Below are positions 44,244 through 53,081 of a DNA stretch of 64,000 bases, piece after piece. Made by a program: the position numbers and the translations under genes. The DNA lies in the NCBI RefSeq assembly GCF_003935425.1, contig NZ_RHQN01000006.1, forward strand, positions 248,001 to 312,000, in the 5' to 3' direction. The DNA is from Pseudomonas sp. v388. GTDB taxonomy: Bacteria; Pseudomonadota; Gammaproteobacteria; Pseudomonadales; Pseudomonadaceae. Below the pieces are notes generated by a model. The model was not told the origin of the DNA, did not search any database, and saw nothing but the letters and a program-made list of their open reading frames with translations. Every line of letters starts with the position of its first letter. The stretch's first letter is position 1.

Positions 44244-44906
44244 ATGAACCCGTTGACCGTTCTCCAGGACTCGCTGTATTTCTTCCGAAGCCATCTGGGC
44301 AGCATTCTGGTGTTGTGTCTGCCGCTGGTGGTGCTCGAAGCGCTGGCTAAACAAGCCTTGAGTCACGCCATGGCGGCCGACGCCTCGCCTGCCTACGAGC
44401 TGGTGGTCAGCCTGTTCTTCTATCCGCTCTACACCGGCGCGCTGATCCTGTTTCTCGATGCCCGCAGCCGCGGCGAGGAACCCCAGCCCCGCGACCTGCT
44501 GGCCATGGCCGTGCGGATGTGGCCGGCCTTCGCCCTGCTGTCGGCGATGAGCACGTTGCTGATCCTGTTCGGGCTGTCGCTGTTCGCCGTTCCCGGAATC
44601 TGGGTGATGGTCAAGCTGGCGTTTGCCGAGTACCTGCTGGTCTTGCGCAAACTGACGCCCTTCATGGCGATGCGCGAAAGCATGCAGATGACCAACGGCC
44701 ATTTCGTGCGCATCCTGACCTGCCTGCTGTGCATCTACATTCCGCTGACCTTGCTCGAAGCCTTGAGTCTCTATCTGTTTCCCGAACCGCAGGGCGCGCC
44801 CTTGGCGCTGGCGCTCAGCAGTATCGGCAGCTTCCTGCAACTGTTCACCAGCGTCGTGATGTTCCGCCTGTTCATGCTCATCAGCGAGCCGCAACGGCAG
44901 GACTGA
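44244..44906 (+). CDS. YciC-like (UPF0259) inner membrane protein
   Basis: A 220-residue protein with about six hydrophobic segments and the YciC start LQDSLYFFRSHLGSILVLCLPLVV. Function unknown. The next gene begins 82 bases later, so they may be cotranscribed. Confidence 0.8.
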   Translation: MNPLTVLQDSLYFFRSHLGSILVLCLPLVVLEALAKQALSHAMAADASPAYELVVSLFFYPLYTGALILFLDARSRGEEPQPRDLLAMAVRMWPAFALLSAMSTLLILFGLSLFAVPGIWVMVKLAFAEYLLVLRKLTPFMAMRESMQMTNGHFVRILTCLLCIYIPLTLLEALSLYLFPEPQGAPLALALSSIGSFLQLFTSVVMFRLFMLISEPQRQD

Positions 44907-44988
44907 CCATGAACCGTGCGGCACCGAAGCGCTCGGCTATGCTGGTCGCGAAACCGTCATCAAGCATTACCTGCTCCGAGTCGAGCCA

Positions 44989-46086
44989 ATGATCCGTTTG
45001 CTGCTGCGTGTGCTGTTGCTTGCCCTGGCCCTGGCGGGCCTGCTGCTGATTCTCGTCTACCAACTGACCTGGCGGCCCGCCGCCAGGGAGCCGGCGACTG
45101 CTTCGTGCAACCCCGCCAGTGCGCCGTTGCCTCTGGTAGCGGGCCAGGCACTCAAGGTGATGACCTGGAACATCCAGTACCTGGCGGGCAAGCGCTATGT
45201 GTTCTGGTACGACATGGCCGACGGCAGCGGCCAGGACGAGCGACCGACTCCGGAAGATGTGGCGTATAACCTGGACGAGGTCGCCAGGGTCATCCGCGAC
45301 GAGCAGCCGGACATCGTGCTGTTGCAGGAAGTGAACGACGGCGCCAAGAACACCGATTACCACGACCAGCTGGCGCTGCTCCAAGAGCGCGTCACTGATC
45401 TGTATCCATGCAGCTCCCAGGCGTTCTACTGGAAAGCGGACTTCGTTCCCGACCGGCACATCTGGGGCAGCGTCGGCATGAAACTGGCGACCTTGAGCCG
45501 CTACCGCATCGAGAGTGCCGAACGCCTGCAATTGCCGGAAGTGCAGGCCAATTTCATCAGCCGTCAGTTCCAGCCCAGGCAAGCCCTGCTGGTGAGTTAC
45601 CTGCCGTTGCGCGACGGCAGCAGGCTGGCAGTGATCAACACCGAGCTGGCGAAAGGCGAGCAGGCCCAGACCCAGATCAACGTGACCAGCCAGCTGCTGG
45701 ACCAACTGGAGGCTCGCGGCACGCCATGGCTGATCGGCGGTGACTTCAATCTGTTGCCGCTGGGCCAGTATCAGCGCCTGCCTGCCGAGCAGCGCGCCGG
45801 TTACAACGCCGACAGCCCGTTGCATCCGCTGTGGGACAAGTACCCGATGATTCCCAGTAATGCCGAGGCCAGCGGCATCGACCGCGCTCGATGGCTGACC
45901 CACTTCCCGAACGACACCCGCGTGGATGGACCGGATCGGACGCTGGACTACCTGTTCCATAGCCCGAGCCTGAAACGCGTCGAAGCCAGGGTGCGCCGCG
46001 AAGACACCCTGCTGATCTCCGACCATCTACCGGTGATCGGCCGGTTTCAGCTGCCGGTGGGACACGAGCCGGACTCTGAGCGTTAG
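44989..46086 (+). CDS. Endonuclease/exonuclease/phosphatase-family protein, membrane anchored
   Basis: A 365-residue protein with an N-terminal anchor (LLLRVLLLALALAGLLLILVYQL) and an EEP domain: VMTWNIQYLAG, DIVLLQEVN (metal Glu), LIGGDFNLLP and SDHLPVIGRF. May cleave a phosphodiester or phospholipid at the periplasmic face. The stop shares bases with the convergent hrpB stop. Confidence 0.85.
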   Translation: MIRLLLRVLLLALALAGLLLILVYQLTWRPAAREPATASCNPASAPLPLVAGQALKVMTWNIQYLAGKRYVFWYDMADGSGQDERPTPEDVAYNLDEVARVIRDEQPDIVLLQEVNDGAKNTDYHDQLALLQERVTDLYPCSSQAFYWKADFVPDRHIWGSVGMKLATLSRYRIESAERLQLPEVQANFISRQFQPRQALLVSYLPLRDGSRLAVINTELAKGEQAQTQINVTSQLLDQLEARGTPWLIGGDFNLLPLGQYQRLPAEQRAGYNADSPLHPLWDKYPMIPSNAEASGIDRARWLTHFPNDTRVDGPDRTLDYLFHSPSLKRVEARVRREDTLLISDHLPVIGRFQLPVGHEPDSER

Positions 46087-48596
46087 GTCCCGCGTGGCTT
46101 GATCCGCGCCGTAGGCTCGGCGATCAGCGGATCTTCGGGCCAATAATGTTTCGGGTAACGGCCCTTCAGATCTTTCTTCACATCCAGGTAGGTGTTGCGC
46201 CAGAAGCTGGCCAGATCCTGGGTGACCTGCACCGGGCGGCGCGCCGGGGACAGCAGATGCAGCTTCAGCACCTGGCGGCCGCCGGCGATGCGCGGGGTGT
46301 CTGCCAGGCCGAACAGTTCCTGGAGGCGCACCGCCAGGATCGGCGGCGTTTCGCTGTAGTCGAGCTTGACCGACGACCCCGACGGCACCGAAATATGCGT
46401 AGGAGCCAGCTCATCAAGCTGCTGCGGCAGCGGCCACGGCAGGATGCCGCGCAGGATGGACGGTAAGTCCAGTTGGCCGAAGTGGCTCAGGCGGCTGACG
46501 TTGTTCAGGTAGGGCTGCAGCCAGCTTTCCAGCGAAACAAGCAGCGCGGCGTCGCTCAGATCCGGCCATGGGCTTTCAGCGTTGTGGCTCAAGTCGATGG
46601 CGCGCAGCAGGGCGACTCTTGCCTGCCATTGCCGCAGCGCGGGCGTCCAGGGCAGCAGCTCCAGCCCTTTGCGCCGGACCAGATTGACCAACGCCTTGGA
46701 CCGCGCGTTTTCGTCCAGACCGGTCAAGGGTGCCGTGCTCAGTATCAGTTCCCCGACCTTGCGCTGGCGCTCGGCGCGCAGCACGCCTTCACGCTCATCC
46801 CATTCCAGCTCGTCCACCACGCGTACCTGCTCGGCGAGCACGCTGTCGAACAAGCCCGCATCGAGGTCGGTGGCCAGGTAGATTCGTTCCTCGCGCTGGC
46901 CTTGGCGGCTGCCGAGATCGGCGACGACCAGCCAGGCATGTTTCATCAGCGCGTCGGCTTCGTTGAATACCGCAGCGCGGCCGTTAGCCAGCCGATATTC
47001 GGCGCCGCCCGGTCGCCGTTGCTGCGCCACGCGGTCCGGGTAGGCAAGCGCCAGCAGACAACCCGGCCAGCGCGGATGATCGGGATCGCTCACTGCCTGG
47101 GTCGGCTGGCCACGCAGATAGCCGCGATATTGGCGGGCCAATTGCCGCACACGATTGACGGCGCCCTGGCTGCCGCGCTGCCCGCCGGACACCATCATCA
47201 GGCGGCTGTGCAGGTCGGCACCGGCGCCGCGCAGGATGTCCCGTTCGCCGAGCAACGCCGCCACGTCACACGCCATGTCGCCCAACCCCAACGCGTGGCC
47301 GCGCAGCAGCAGATGGGCAATGCGCGGGTGCGCCGGCAGTTCGGCCATGGCTTGCCCGTGGGCGTTCAAGCGACCGTCGGGTTCCAGGGCGCCGAGGCGT
47401 TGCAGCAGGTCGCGGGCCTGAGCGAATGCGGCGGCGGGTGGCAGATCGAGCCATTTCAACTGCCCCGGAAGCACGCCCCAGCGCGCCAGTTGCAGGGCGA
47501 GACCGGCGAGATCGGCCTGCAGCATTTCCGCTGTGCCGTAGGCGGCCAGCTGATCGTGCTGGGCTTCGGACCACAAGCGATAACAGACACCCGGTTGCAG
47601 ACGCCCTGCCCGCCCGGCGCGCTGGGTGGCGCTGGCGCGGGAGATACGCTGGGTGTCGAGCCGGGTCATGCCGCTACCGGGATCGAAGCGCGGAACCCGT
47701 GCCAGCCCGGCGTCCACCACCACGCGCACGCCGTCGATGGTCAGGCTGGTTTCAGCGATGTTGGTCGCCATCACCACTTTGCGCATGCCCATGGGAGCGG
47801 GTTCGATGGCGGCGCGCTGGGCATTGAGGTCCAGTTCGCCGTGCAACGGGCAGAGCAGAACGTCCGGGCGGTCGCCCAGCGCTTCGGCCAGTTGCTGGTT
47901 GACGCGACGAATCTCGGCCTGGCCGGGAAGGAACACCAGAATGCTGCCGCTTTCGTTGCCCAGCGCGTCGAGCACTGTCTGCACCACGCGCGGTTCGATG
48001 AATTCGCCGGGCTGGAACGGCCGCCCCCAGTTCATGGTGACCGGGAACATGCGGCCATCGCTGCGCACTACCGGCGCATCGTCCAGCAGCGCGGCGAGCC
48101 GCTCGCCTTCCAGCGTGGCGGACATCAGCAGAATCTTCAGCGGCTGGTCGTCGCGAAACAGCTCCCGACCATTGAGGCTCAGCGCCAGAGCCAGGTCGGC
48201 GTCCAGGCTGCGCTCGTGGTATTCGTCAAAGATCAGCAGCCCGACACCCTCCAGCGCCGGATCTTCCTGCAAGCGCCGGGTGAGGATGCCTTCGGTGACC
48301 ACTTCAATGCGTGTCTTGGGGCCGACCCGGCTTTCCAGGCGGATGCGATAGCCGACAGTTTCGCCGACCTTCTCGCCCAGCTCGGCGGCCAGCCGCTCAG
48401 CCGCTGCACGAGCCGCCAGCCTGCGTGGTTCGAGCATCAGGATGCTCTGCCCGGCCAGCCAGGTTTCCTCCAGCAGCGCCAGCGGCACACGAGTGGTCTT
48501 GCCCGCACCGGGCGGCGCCTCCAGCACGGCTTCGTGGCGGCTGGACAGAGCTTGGCGCAGGGCGGGCAGAACGGCATCGATTGGCAGTGAATTCAT
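46083..48596 (-). CDS. hrpB: ATP-dependent helicase HrpB
   Basis: An 837-residue DEAH-box helicase. Motifs: EAPPGAGKTTRVPLALL, LEPRRLAARAAAERLA, IFDEYHERSLDADLALAL, MSATLEG, VFLPGQAEIRR, VMATNIAETSLTIDGV and QRAGRAGR. The C-terminal HrpB domain follows. The family is common but its exact role in RNA metabolism is unresolved. Start MNSLPIDAVLP. Confidence 0.96.
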   Translation of the reverse strand: MNSLPIDAVLPALRQALSSRHEAVLEAPPGAGKTTRVPLALLEETWLAGQSILMLEPRRLAARAAAERLAAELGEKVGETVGYRIRLESRVGPKTRIEVVTEGILTRRLQEDPALEGVGLLIFDEYHERSLDADLALALSLNGRELFRDDQPLKILLMSATLEGERLAALLDDAPVVRSDGRMFPVTMNWGRPFQPGEFIEPRVVQTVLDALGNESGSILVFLPGQAEIRRVNQQLAEALGDRPDVLLCPLHGELDLNAQRAAIEPAPMGMRKVVMATNIAETSLTIDGVRVVVDAGLARVPRFDPGSGMTRLDTQRISRASATQRAGRAGRLQPGVCYRLWSEAQHDQLAAYGTAEMLQADLAGLALQLARWGVLPGQLKWLDLPPAAAFAQARDLLQRLGALEPDGRLNAHGQAMAELPAHPRIAHLLLRGHALGLGDMACDVAALLGERDILRGAGADLHSRLMMVSGGQRGSQGAVNRVRQLARQYRGYLRGQPTQAVSDPDHPRWPGCLLALAYPDRVAQQRRPGGAEYRLANGRAAVFNEADALMKHAWLVVADLGSRQGQREERIYLATDLDAGLFDSVLAEQVRVVDELEWDEREGVLRAERQRKVGELILSTAPLTGLDENARSKALVNLVRRKGLELLPWTPALRQWQARVALLRAIDLSHNAESPWPDLSDAALLVSLESWLQPYLNNVSRLSHFGQLDLPSILRGILPWPLPQQLDELAPTHISVPSGSSVKLDYSETPPILAVRLQELFGLADTPRIAGGRQVLKLHLLSPARRPVQVTQDLASFWRNTYLDVKKDLKGRYPKHYWPEDPLIAEPTARIKPRGT

Positions 48597-48654
48597 GACG
48601 GCTCCAGAACAGGCGGCCGATTATACGGATGTACAGCCAAGGAAACCCGTTTCA

Positions 48655-48754
48655 GTGGGAGCCGCTTGCGGGCGACGACATATTCCCAGGCGGTACATCT
48701 GCTGCGTCTGTACCGGCCTCTTCGCCAGCAAGCTGGCTGCTACCAGTGCGAACG
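48655..48754. repeat. REP pair
   Basis: GTGGGAGCCGCTTGCGGGCGACG (48655-48677) and TTCGCCAGCAAGCTGGCTGC (48721-48740) in opposite orientation, upstream of hrpB and before the lipoprotein gene. Confidence 0.65.
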
Positions 48755-48850
48755 ACACGTTCCTACGGTAAGAACCACCATCCCACGCAATAGTCTTAGC
48801 CTTGCGTCCTTTGCCTTGTATAGTTGGCAACTTCATTTCAGGAGCTTTCC

Positions 48851-49270
48851 ATGCGCATTCCTTCCCGTTTGATTGGCGGTGTTGTGGTCGCCACGTTGCT
48901 GACCCAGCTTTCGGCCTGCGGCAGCATTTTCTACCCTGATCGTCGTGGTCAGATCGACGGCAAGATCGACCCGGCCATCGCTGCGCTCAACGCCTTCGGT
49001 CTGCTGTTCTACATCATCCCCGGCGTGATCGCGTTTGCCGTGGACTTTGCCACGGGCGCCATTTATTACGCACCCGGCGAGCACGCGCAGATCGATCCAC
49101 AAAAGCTGCAACCGGCGGTCAACCCGGACGGCAGCGTCGACAACCTCAAATTGCAGGCGATTATCGAAGCCGAGCTGGGCCGTACCCTGCCCCTCGACGA
49201 TCCACGCCTGATCCAGCACAAGGGCAATGCCCAACAGCTGGCTTCGCTGGGCATCATTCCGGCGGCGTAA
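48851..49270 (+). CDS. Putative lipoprotein of unknown function
   Basis: A 139-residue protein. Signal and lipobox LSAC at about residues 22-25. Then IFYPDRRGQIDGKIDPAIAALNAFGLLFYIIPGVIAFAVDFATGAIYY with one hydrophobic stretch. Not recognised; relatives have sometimes been mislabelled polyribonucleotide nucleotidyltransferase. Start ATG 48851 has CAGGAG before it. A TATAGT -10-like hexamer sits near 48819. Followed 15 bases later by fieF. Confidence 0.78.
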   Translation: MRIPSRLIGGVVVATLLTQLSACGSIFYPDRRGQIDGKIDPAIAALNAFGLLFYIIPGVIAFAVDFATGAIYYAPGEHAQIDPQKLQPAVNPDGSVDNLKLQAIIEAELGRTLPLDDPRLIQHKGNAQQLASLGIIPAA

Positions 49271-49285
49271 TCAATCAGGAGCGTC

Positions 49286-50179
49286 ATGAGCACCAGCACT
49301 GAACACGGCCGCCTGCTGCGCCTGGCCACGCGGGCTTCGCTGGCGGTAGCCGTCACCCTGATCATCGCCAAAAGCGTGGCCTGGTGGCTGAGCGGTTCGG
49401 TGAGTCTGCTGGCCGGGCTTACCGACTCGCTGCTCGATGGCGCGGCCTCCTTTCTCAACCTGCTGGCGGTGCACTACGCGCTGCGCCCTGCCGATGACGA
49501 TCATCGCTACGGGCATGGCAAGGCAGAAGCCTTGTCCGGCATGGCTCAGGCGCTGTTCATTGCCGTCAGCGGCGTGCTCATCGCATTCCAGGCATACGAG
49601 CGCATTCAGAATCCGCAGCCTCTTGGCGCCCCGCTGCTGGGGATGCTGGTGATGATCGCCTCCATTGTCCTGACCCTCGGGCTGCTGACCTTGCAGCACA
49701 AGGTGATCAAGGAAACCGGCTCGGCGGCGATTCGGGCCGATTCGCTGCACTACCGCTCCGACCTGCTGCTCAACGCCAGTATCCTGCTCGCGCTGGTACT
49801 GGCCTGGTATGGCTGGGAACAGCTGGATGCTTATTTCGGCCTGGGCATCGCTGTCTATATTTTGTGGAGCGCGGTTCACATCGCCCGAGACACCGTGTCG
49901 GTATTGATGGACGAAGAACTGCCCTCGGAGGTCAGCGCGCAGATGCTGGTGCTGGCCTGCGCGGTTCCCGGCGTGCTCGGTGCCCATGACCTGCGCACGC
50001 GGATTTCCGGCAATCACTGGTTCGTGCAGCTGCATCTGGAGTTGCCCGGCAGCCTGACGCTGTCGGTCGCCCACGGCTTGTGCGATCAGGTCGCCGACGC
50101 CATTCATCGGCAGTATCCGAAGGCTGAAGTGCTGGTCCACGCCGATCCACAGGAAGTGGTGAAGCAGACCCGCAGCTGA
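49286..50179 (+). CDS. fieF: Cation diffusion facilitator FieF (YiiP-like)
   Basis: A 297-residue CDF transporter, length as E. coli FieF (300). Metal sites: DSLLDGAASFLN in helix 2, DDDHRYGHGKAEALSG and the HYRSDLLLNASI in helix 5 (DxxxD/HxxxD pattern). Cytoplasmic domain with HDLRTRISGNHWFVQLHLEL. Exports zinc or iron with protons. 15 bases after the lipoprotein gene. Confidence 0.92.
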   Translation: MSTSTEHGRLLRLATRASLAVAVTLIIAKSVAWWLSGSVSLLAGLTDSLLDGAASFLNLLAVHYALRPADDDHRYGHGKAEALSGMAQALFIAVSGVLIAFQAYERIQNPQPLGAPLLGMLVMIASIVLTLGLLTLQHKVIKETGSAAIRADSLHYRSDLLLNASILLALVLAWYGWEQLDAYFGLGIAVYILWSAVHIARDTVSVLMDEELPSEVSAQMLVLACAVPGVLGAHDLRTRISGNHWFVQLHLELPGSLTLSVAHGLCDQVADAIHRQYPKAEVLVHADPQEVVKQTRS

Positions 50180-50185
50180 TCAGCT

Positions 50186-51280
50186 TTACTGGACGCTGTA
50201 GCCACGCTCCATCAGACACGCACCCATCGCCCTGCGGTATTGGTCGACAACCTCCGGGGCCGGTCGGTAGGTCACGTTAGCCGGATCGAAACCGCTCTGC
50301 TCCGCGGCCCAGCGGTAGCATTGATAATGATCCAGTTCCACCTGTTGCTGGCTCTGCCCATTTTGCGGGTAAGCGACCGGATCGTATCCATTGCCTTGTT
50401 CCGCCGTGCCGTACACCGGCTCGCTGGTTGGCGGTGTGACCACCACATATTCCTGGGTGTTGGGCTGATAGGTGTAATAGGTGCCGGCCGCCAGGAACAG
50501 CAGTGAACTGCCGATCCACACTTCCTGCGAATAGGACGGCAAGGCACGTACACGGGCGCCGTAAGGCGGCGAGACCACGACATAGCGCTGGCCCTGCGGG
50601 CGATACCAGTAGCCGTCGGCGTAAAAGTAATCCTGCCCGCGATAGGGAACCCTGGAGTAACCGCCGGGAACCCGGTCTATCGCGTGGCCCGGGCGATACT
50701 GCGGACCAGGGCCCCAGCCGTTACCGCGCCCGTCCGGCCGACCTTCCCAGCGATCGTCGGGGCGGCCGGCATTCCAGTTGCGGTTGCCGCGCGGGATGTC
50801 CTGATAGTAACCCTGGCGCGGCTGCTGGGTTTGCCAGACCTCCCGCGGCCCACTCTGGATCGGCAGGTTGTCCTGCGCCTGGCGCTGTTGCTGACGCTCG
50901 GTCTGGCGCACCTGATTCTGTTGTTGCTGAATCTGGCGCTGTTGCTCGCGTTGCTGCTGGTTGATCTGCTGTTGCTGCTGGCGCTCCACATTGCGCAGCT
51001 GGATATCCTGCTGCTGGATCTGCTGTTGTTGCTGACGTTCGGCCTGGCGCACCTGATCCTGCTGGTTCTGGATGACGCGCTGCTGTTCGCGTTGCTGCTG
51101 GTTGATCTGCTGTTGCTGTTGACGCTCGGCACCGCGCTGCTGATAAAGCTGCTGCTGAACATCACGTTGGCCGCTATCGTTGACATTGCCACGCGGGGAC
51201 TGATCCCCGGCCAGCGCCTGGGCACTGATGCTCATGCACAGGAGGCTCAGCCCCGTCAGCTGCCAGATGCCAGTTTTCAT
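50186..51280 (-). CDS. DUF6515-type secreted protein with Gln-rich coiled coil
   Basis: A 364-residue exported protein. Signal peptide ends SAQALA. Residues ~40-135 are three near-identical repeats built on QQQINQQQREQQR and QVRQ.ERQQQQ, predicted long coiled coil. The rest is Gly/Pro/Arg-rich (RGNRNWNAGRPDDRWEG), then YFYADGYWYRPQGQRYVVV, a hydrophobic stretch (SSLLFLAAGTYYTY), and a C-terminal Cys-containing helix (YQCYRWAAEQSGF...ACLMERGYSVQ). Likely envelope-located; function unknown. Start MKTGIWQLTG. Confidence 0.83.
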   Translation of the reverse strand: MKTGIWQLTGLSLLCMSISAQALAGDQSPRGNVNDSGQRDVQQQLYQQRGAERQQQQQINQQQREQQRVIQNQQDQVRQAERQQQQQIQQQDIQLRNVERQQQQQINQQQREQQRQIQQQQNQVRQTERQQQRQAQDNLPIQSGPREVWQTQQPRQGYYQDIPRGNRNWNAGRPDDRWEGRPDGRGNGWGPGPQYRPGHAIDRVPGGYSRVPYRGQDYFYADGYWYRPQGQRYVVVSPPYGARVRALPSYSQEVWIGSSLLFLAAGTYYTYQPNTQEYVVVTPPTSEPVYGTAEQGNGYDPVAYPQNGQSQQQVELDHYQCYRWAAEQSGFDPANVTYRPAPEVVDQYRRAMGACLMERGYSVQ

Positions 51281-51312
51281 GCTTTCCTCACCGACGCGTA
51301 TCCACGTCACTT

Positions 51313-51339
51313 TAAGACTGCGATGGCGTAATGCCGTTC
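51313..51339 (-). promoter_or_regulatory. Possible AlgU/RpoE-type promoter for the DUF6515 gene
   Basis: Minus strand: GAACGG (51334-51339), 16 bases, TCTTA (51313-51317), 33 bases before the start codon. Close to GAACTT-N16-TCTGA. Suggests envelope-stress control. Confidence 0.35.
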
Positions 51340-51362
51340 TGTGCACTTTATCAGACGCACAG

Positions 51363-51384
51363 AAAAGGGGGCCAAACGGCCCCC
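51363..51384 (-). terminator. Intrinsic terminator with no gene ahead of it
   Basis: Minus strand: GGGGGCC (51378-51384), GTTT, GGCCCCC (51367-51373), then TTTTCTG. It lies upstream of the DUF6515 start, so it ends some other minus-strand transcript. No credible minus-strand gene occurs between here and 51672. Confidence 0.7.
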
Positions 51385-51672
51385 TTGGGATACTTCGTCC
51401 TGGCTCGACGCTTTTGACGCCGGCTCACCTCATGCCGTCTTCTGGACAGTATGTAGCCCGGGGGCCTGGTCCACCCTGTGGGATGGCTGGCCGCAGCTGG
51501 CCTGATTGGGCGAGCCGCACTGGACGCTATGTCCGGGCAGTGATTCTGTTGAAAAGAATAGGCCTGTAGGACTGGCAATGGATTGCTAAGATTGCTCAGC
51601 AAAACATCACTTGCGCAATTTTTAGCTTCAGATGAATAATTCAGCGCAATCGAGATCATCAAGGGGTAAATC

Positions 51673-52152
51673 GTGAGCAAGCTCGACAGATATGACCTGA
51701 GCATTTTGGCGGAACTGCAACGGGACGCGCGTATATCCAACCAGGAACTGGCCGAACGCATAGGTCTGTCGCCGTCGCCCTGTTCGCGGCGCGTCAAGCA
51801 ACTGGAGGATGACGGCTATATCGTGCGGCAAGTCGCCCTGCTGGATCGCAAGAAACTGGGGCTGAGCCTGACTGCCTACGTGCTGATCGGCATGGACCGT
51901 CACACGCCGGAGCGGTTCGAAAACTTCGAACAGCACATCCGCAATCTGCCGCAGGTCCTTGAGTGCAGCCTGGTGACCGGCATGGATGCGGATTACCAGC
52001 TCAAAGTGGTGGTGCCTGACATGGATCACTACCAGAAACTGCTGCTGGGGCATCTTACCCGCATCGATGGCGTGACCAGCGTCAAGTCGAGCTTTGTGCT
52101 CAACCAAGTGCTGGCCAGCACTGAACTACCCTTGACTCACCTGCGCAGCTAA
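51673..52152 (+). CDS. Lrp/AsnC-family regulator
   Basis: A 159-residue Lrp-type regulator starting with GTG (AGGGG upstream). HTH: DLSILAELQRDARISNQELAERIGLSPSPCSRRVKQLE; sensor domain LECSLVTGMDADYQLKVVV. Not next to an obvious transporter, so probably regulates distant amino-acid genes. Confidence 0.9.
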   Translation: MSKLDRYDLSILAELQRDARISNQELAERIGLSPSPCSRRVKQLEDDGYIVRQVALLDRKKLGLSLTAYVLIGMDRHTPERFENFEQHIRNLPQVLECSLVTGMDADYQLKVVVPDMDHYQKLLLGHLTRIDGVTSVKSSFVLNQVLASTELPLTHLRS

Positions 52153-52176
52153 ACGCACCAAGCCGAACTGGAGCAC

Positions 52177-52386
52177 ATGATGGACCCGGCGCTGCTTGAA
52201 GAATGGATGATGACCTTTTTCGTCACCCTGCTGATCGGCTTCATGGCCTTCATCGTCTGGGACCTGGCGAAAAAGTCCAAGGCCGGGCGCTTCGGCACCC
52301 TCATCCTGTTTCTGGTGTTGGGGCTTGGCATCCTGGCGTTCGTGATCAAGAGCGTGGTGATCGCCTGGATCGAAAACGGGTCCTGA
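52177..52386 (+). CDS. DUF2788 small membrane protein
   Basis: A 69-residue protein with two helices (MMTFFVTLLIGFMAFIVWDLA and FGTLILFLVLGLGILAFVIKSVVIAWI) and a basic loop. Fits DUF2788. Function unknown. Follows the Lrp gene by 24 bases and converges with rluE. Confidence 0.8.
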   Translation: MMDPALLEEWMMTFFVTLLIGFMAFIVWDLAKKSKAGRFGTLILFLVLGLGILAFVIKSVVIAWIENGS

Positions 52387-52389
52387 CAC

Positions 52390-53016
52390 TTACAGCTTTG
52401 CGGGGACTTCGCGAAATTGCCCCTGATCCAGCCCCTCAAGGGTCCACTCGCCAATCCGCACCCGCACCAACCGCAGTGTGGGCAAACCCACGGCGGCAGT
52501 CATGCGGCGCACCTGACGGTTGCGGCCTTCCTTGATCACCAGTTCCAGCCAACTGGTCGGCACGCTCTTGCGAAACCGCACCGGCGGGTTGCGTGGCCAC
52601 AACTCCGGTTCTTGCAGCTGCCGCGCCTGGGCGGGCAAGGTCGGGCCGTCATTGAGCTGAACCCCGTTACGCAATTGCTGCAATTGTTCCTCGCTCGGTT
52701 CGCCTTCCACTTGCACCCAATAGGTCTTGGGCAACTTGTGCCTGGGGTCGGCGATGCGAGCCTGTAACTGGCCGTCATTGGTCAGCAGCAACAAGCCTTC
52801 ACTGTCTCGGTCCAGGCGACCGGCCGGGTAAATGCCGGGGACGTCGATGAAATCCTTGAGCGTGGCCCGGCCTTCGCCGTCGCTGAACTGGGTCAAGACA
52901 TCGAATGGCTTGTTGAACAGATAAAGTTTGGGCTCGGCCGGGGGAGCCTTGGCGACGCGTCGCGGACTGACGCTGGTTGCAGGACGGCGAGAGGCAGGGC
53001 GTTGAATGCGGGACAT
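52390..53016 (-). CDS. rluE: 23S rRNA pseudouridine synthase RluE-like
   Basis: A 208-residue RsuA-family synthase. Catalytic motif [17 protein letters not shown] with Asp near residue 69, and [24 protein letters not shown] near the end. There is no S4 domain, typical of RluE, which modifies U2457. The N-terminal ~30 residues are basic and low complexity. Confidence 0.87.
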   Translation of the reverse strand: MSRIQRPASRRPATSVSPRRVAKAPPAEPKLYLFNKPFDVLTQFSDGEGRATLKDFIDVPGIYPAGRLDRDSEGLLLLTNDGQLQARIADPRHKLPKTYWVQVEGEPSEEQLQQLRNGVQLNDGPTLPAQARQLQEPELWPRNPPVRFRKSVPTSWLELVIKEGRNRQVRRMTAAVGLPTLRLVRVRIGEWTLEGLDQGQFREVPAKL

Positions 53017-53035
53017 AGACTGCGCTAATCGGAAA

Positions 53036-53059
53036 CAGAAAGGGCCACTTTAGTGGCCC
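53036..53059 (-). terminator. Terminator after amn
   Basis: Minus strand GGGCCACT/AGTGGCCC (53052-53059 and 53042-53049) followed by TTTCTGTTT, between the amn stop and rluE. Confidence 0.75.
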
Positions 53060-53081
53060 CGGCTGCAAAACGAAAACGCTA

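Larger units (their letters stand above)
51281..51672. other. 392-base region between DUF6515 gene and Lrp regulator
   Basis: Holds the two signals above. The segment 51385-51600 has no convincing ORF on either strand. It turns AT-rich near 51580-51665, probably the Lrp promoter. Confidence 0.5.

Noticed and set aside
46473-48590. 705-codon plus-strand ORF opposite hrpB
   Set aside because: Shadow of a complete helicase gene; no domain visible.
50684-51331. Leu-rich plus-strand ORF that looks like a multi-helix membrane protein
   Set aside because: It is the complement of the Gln-codon repeats (CAG read as CTG), so the poly-Leu is an artefact.
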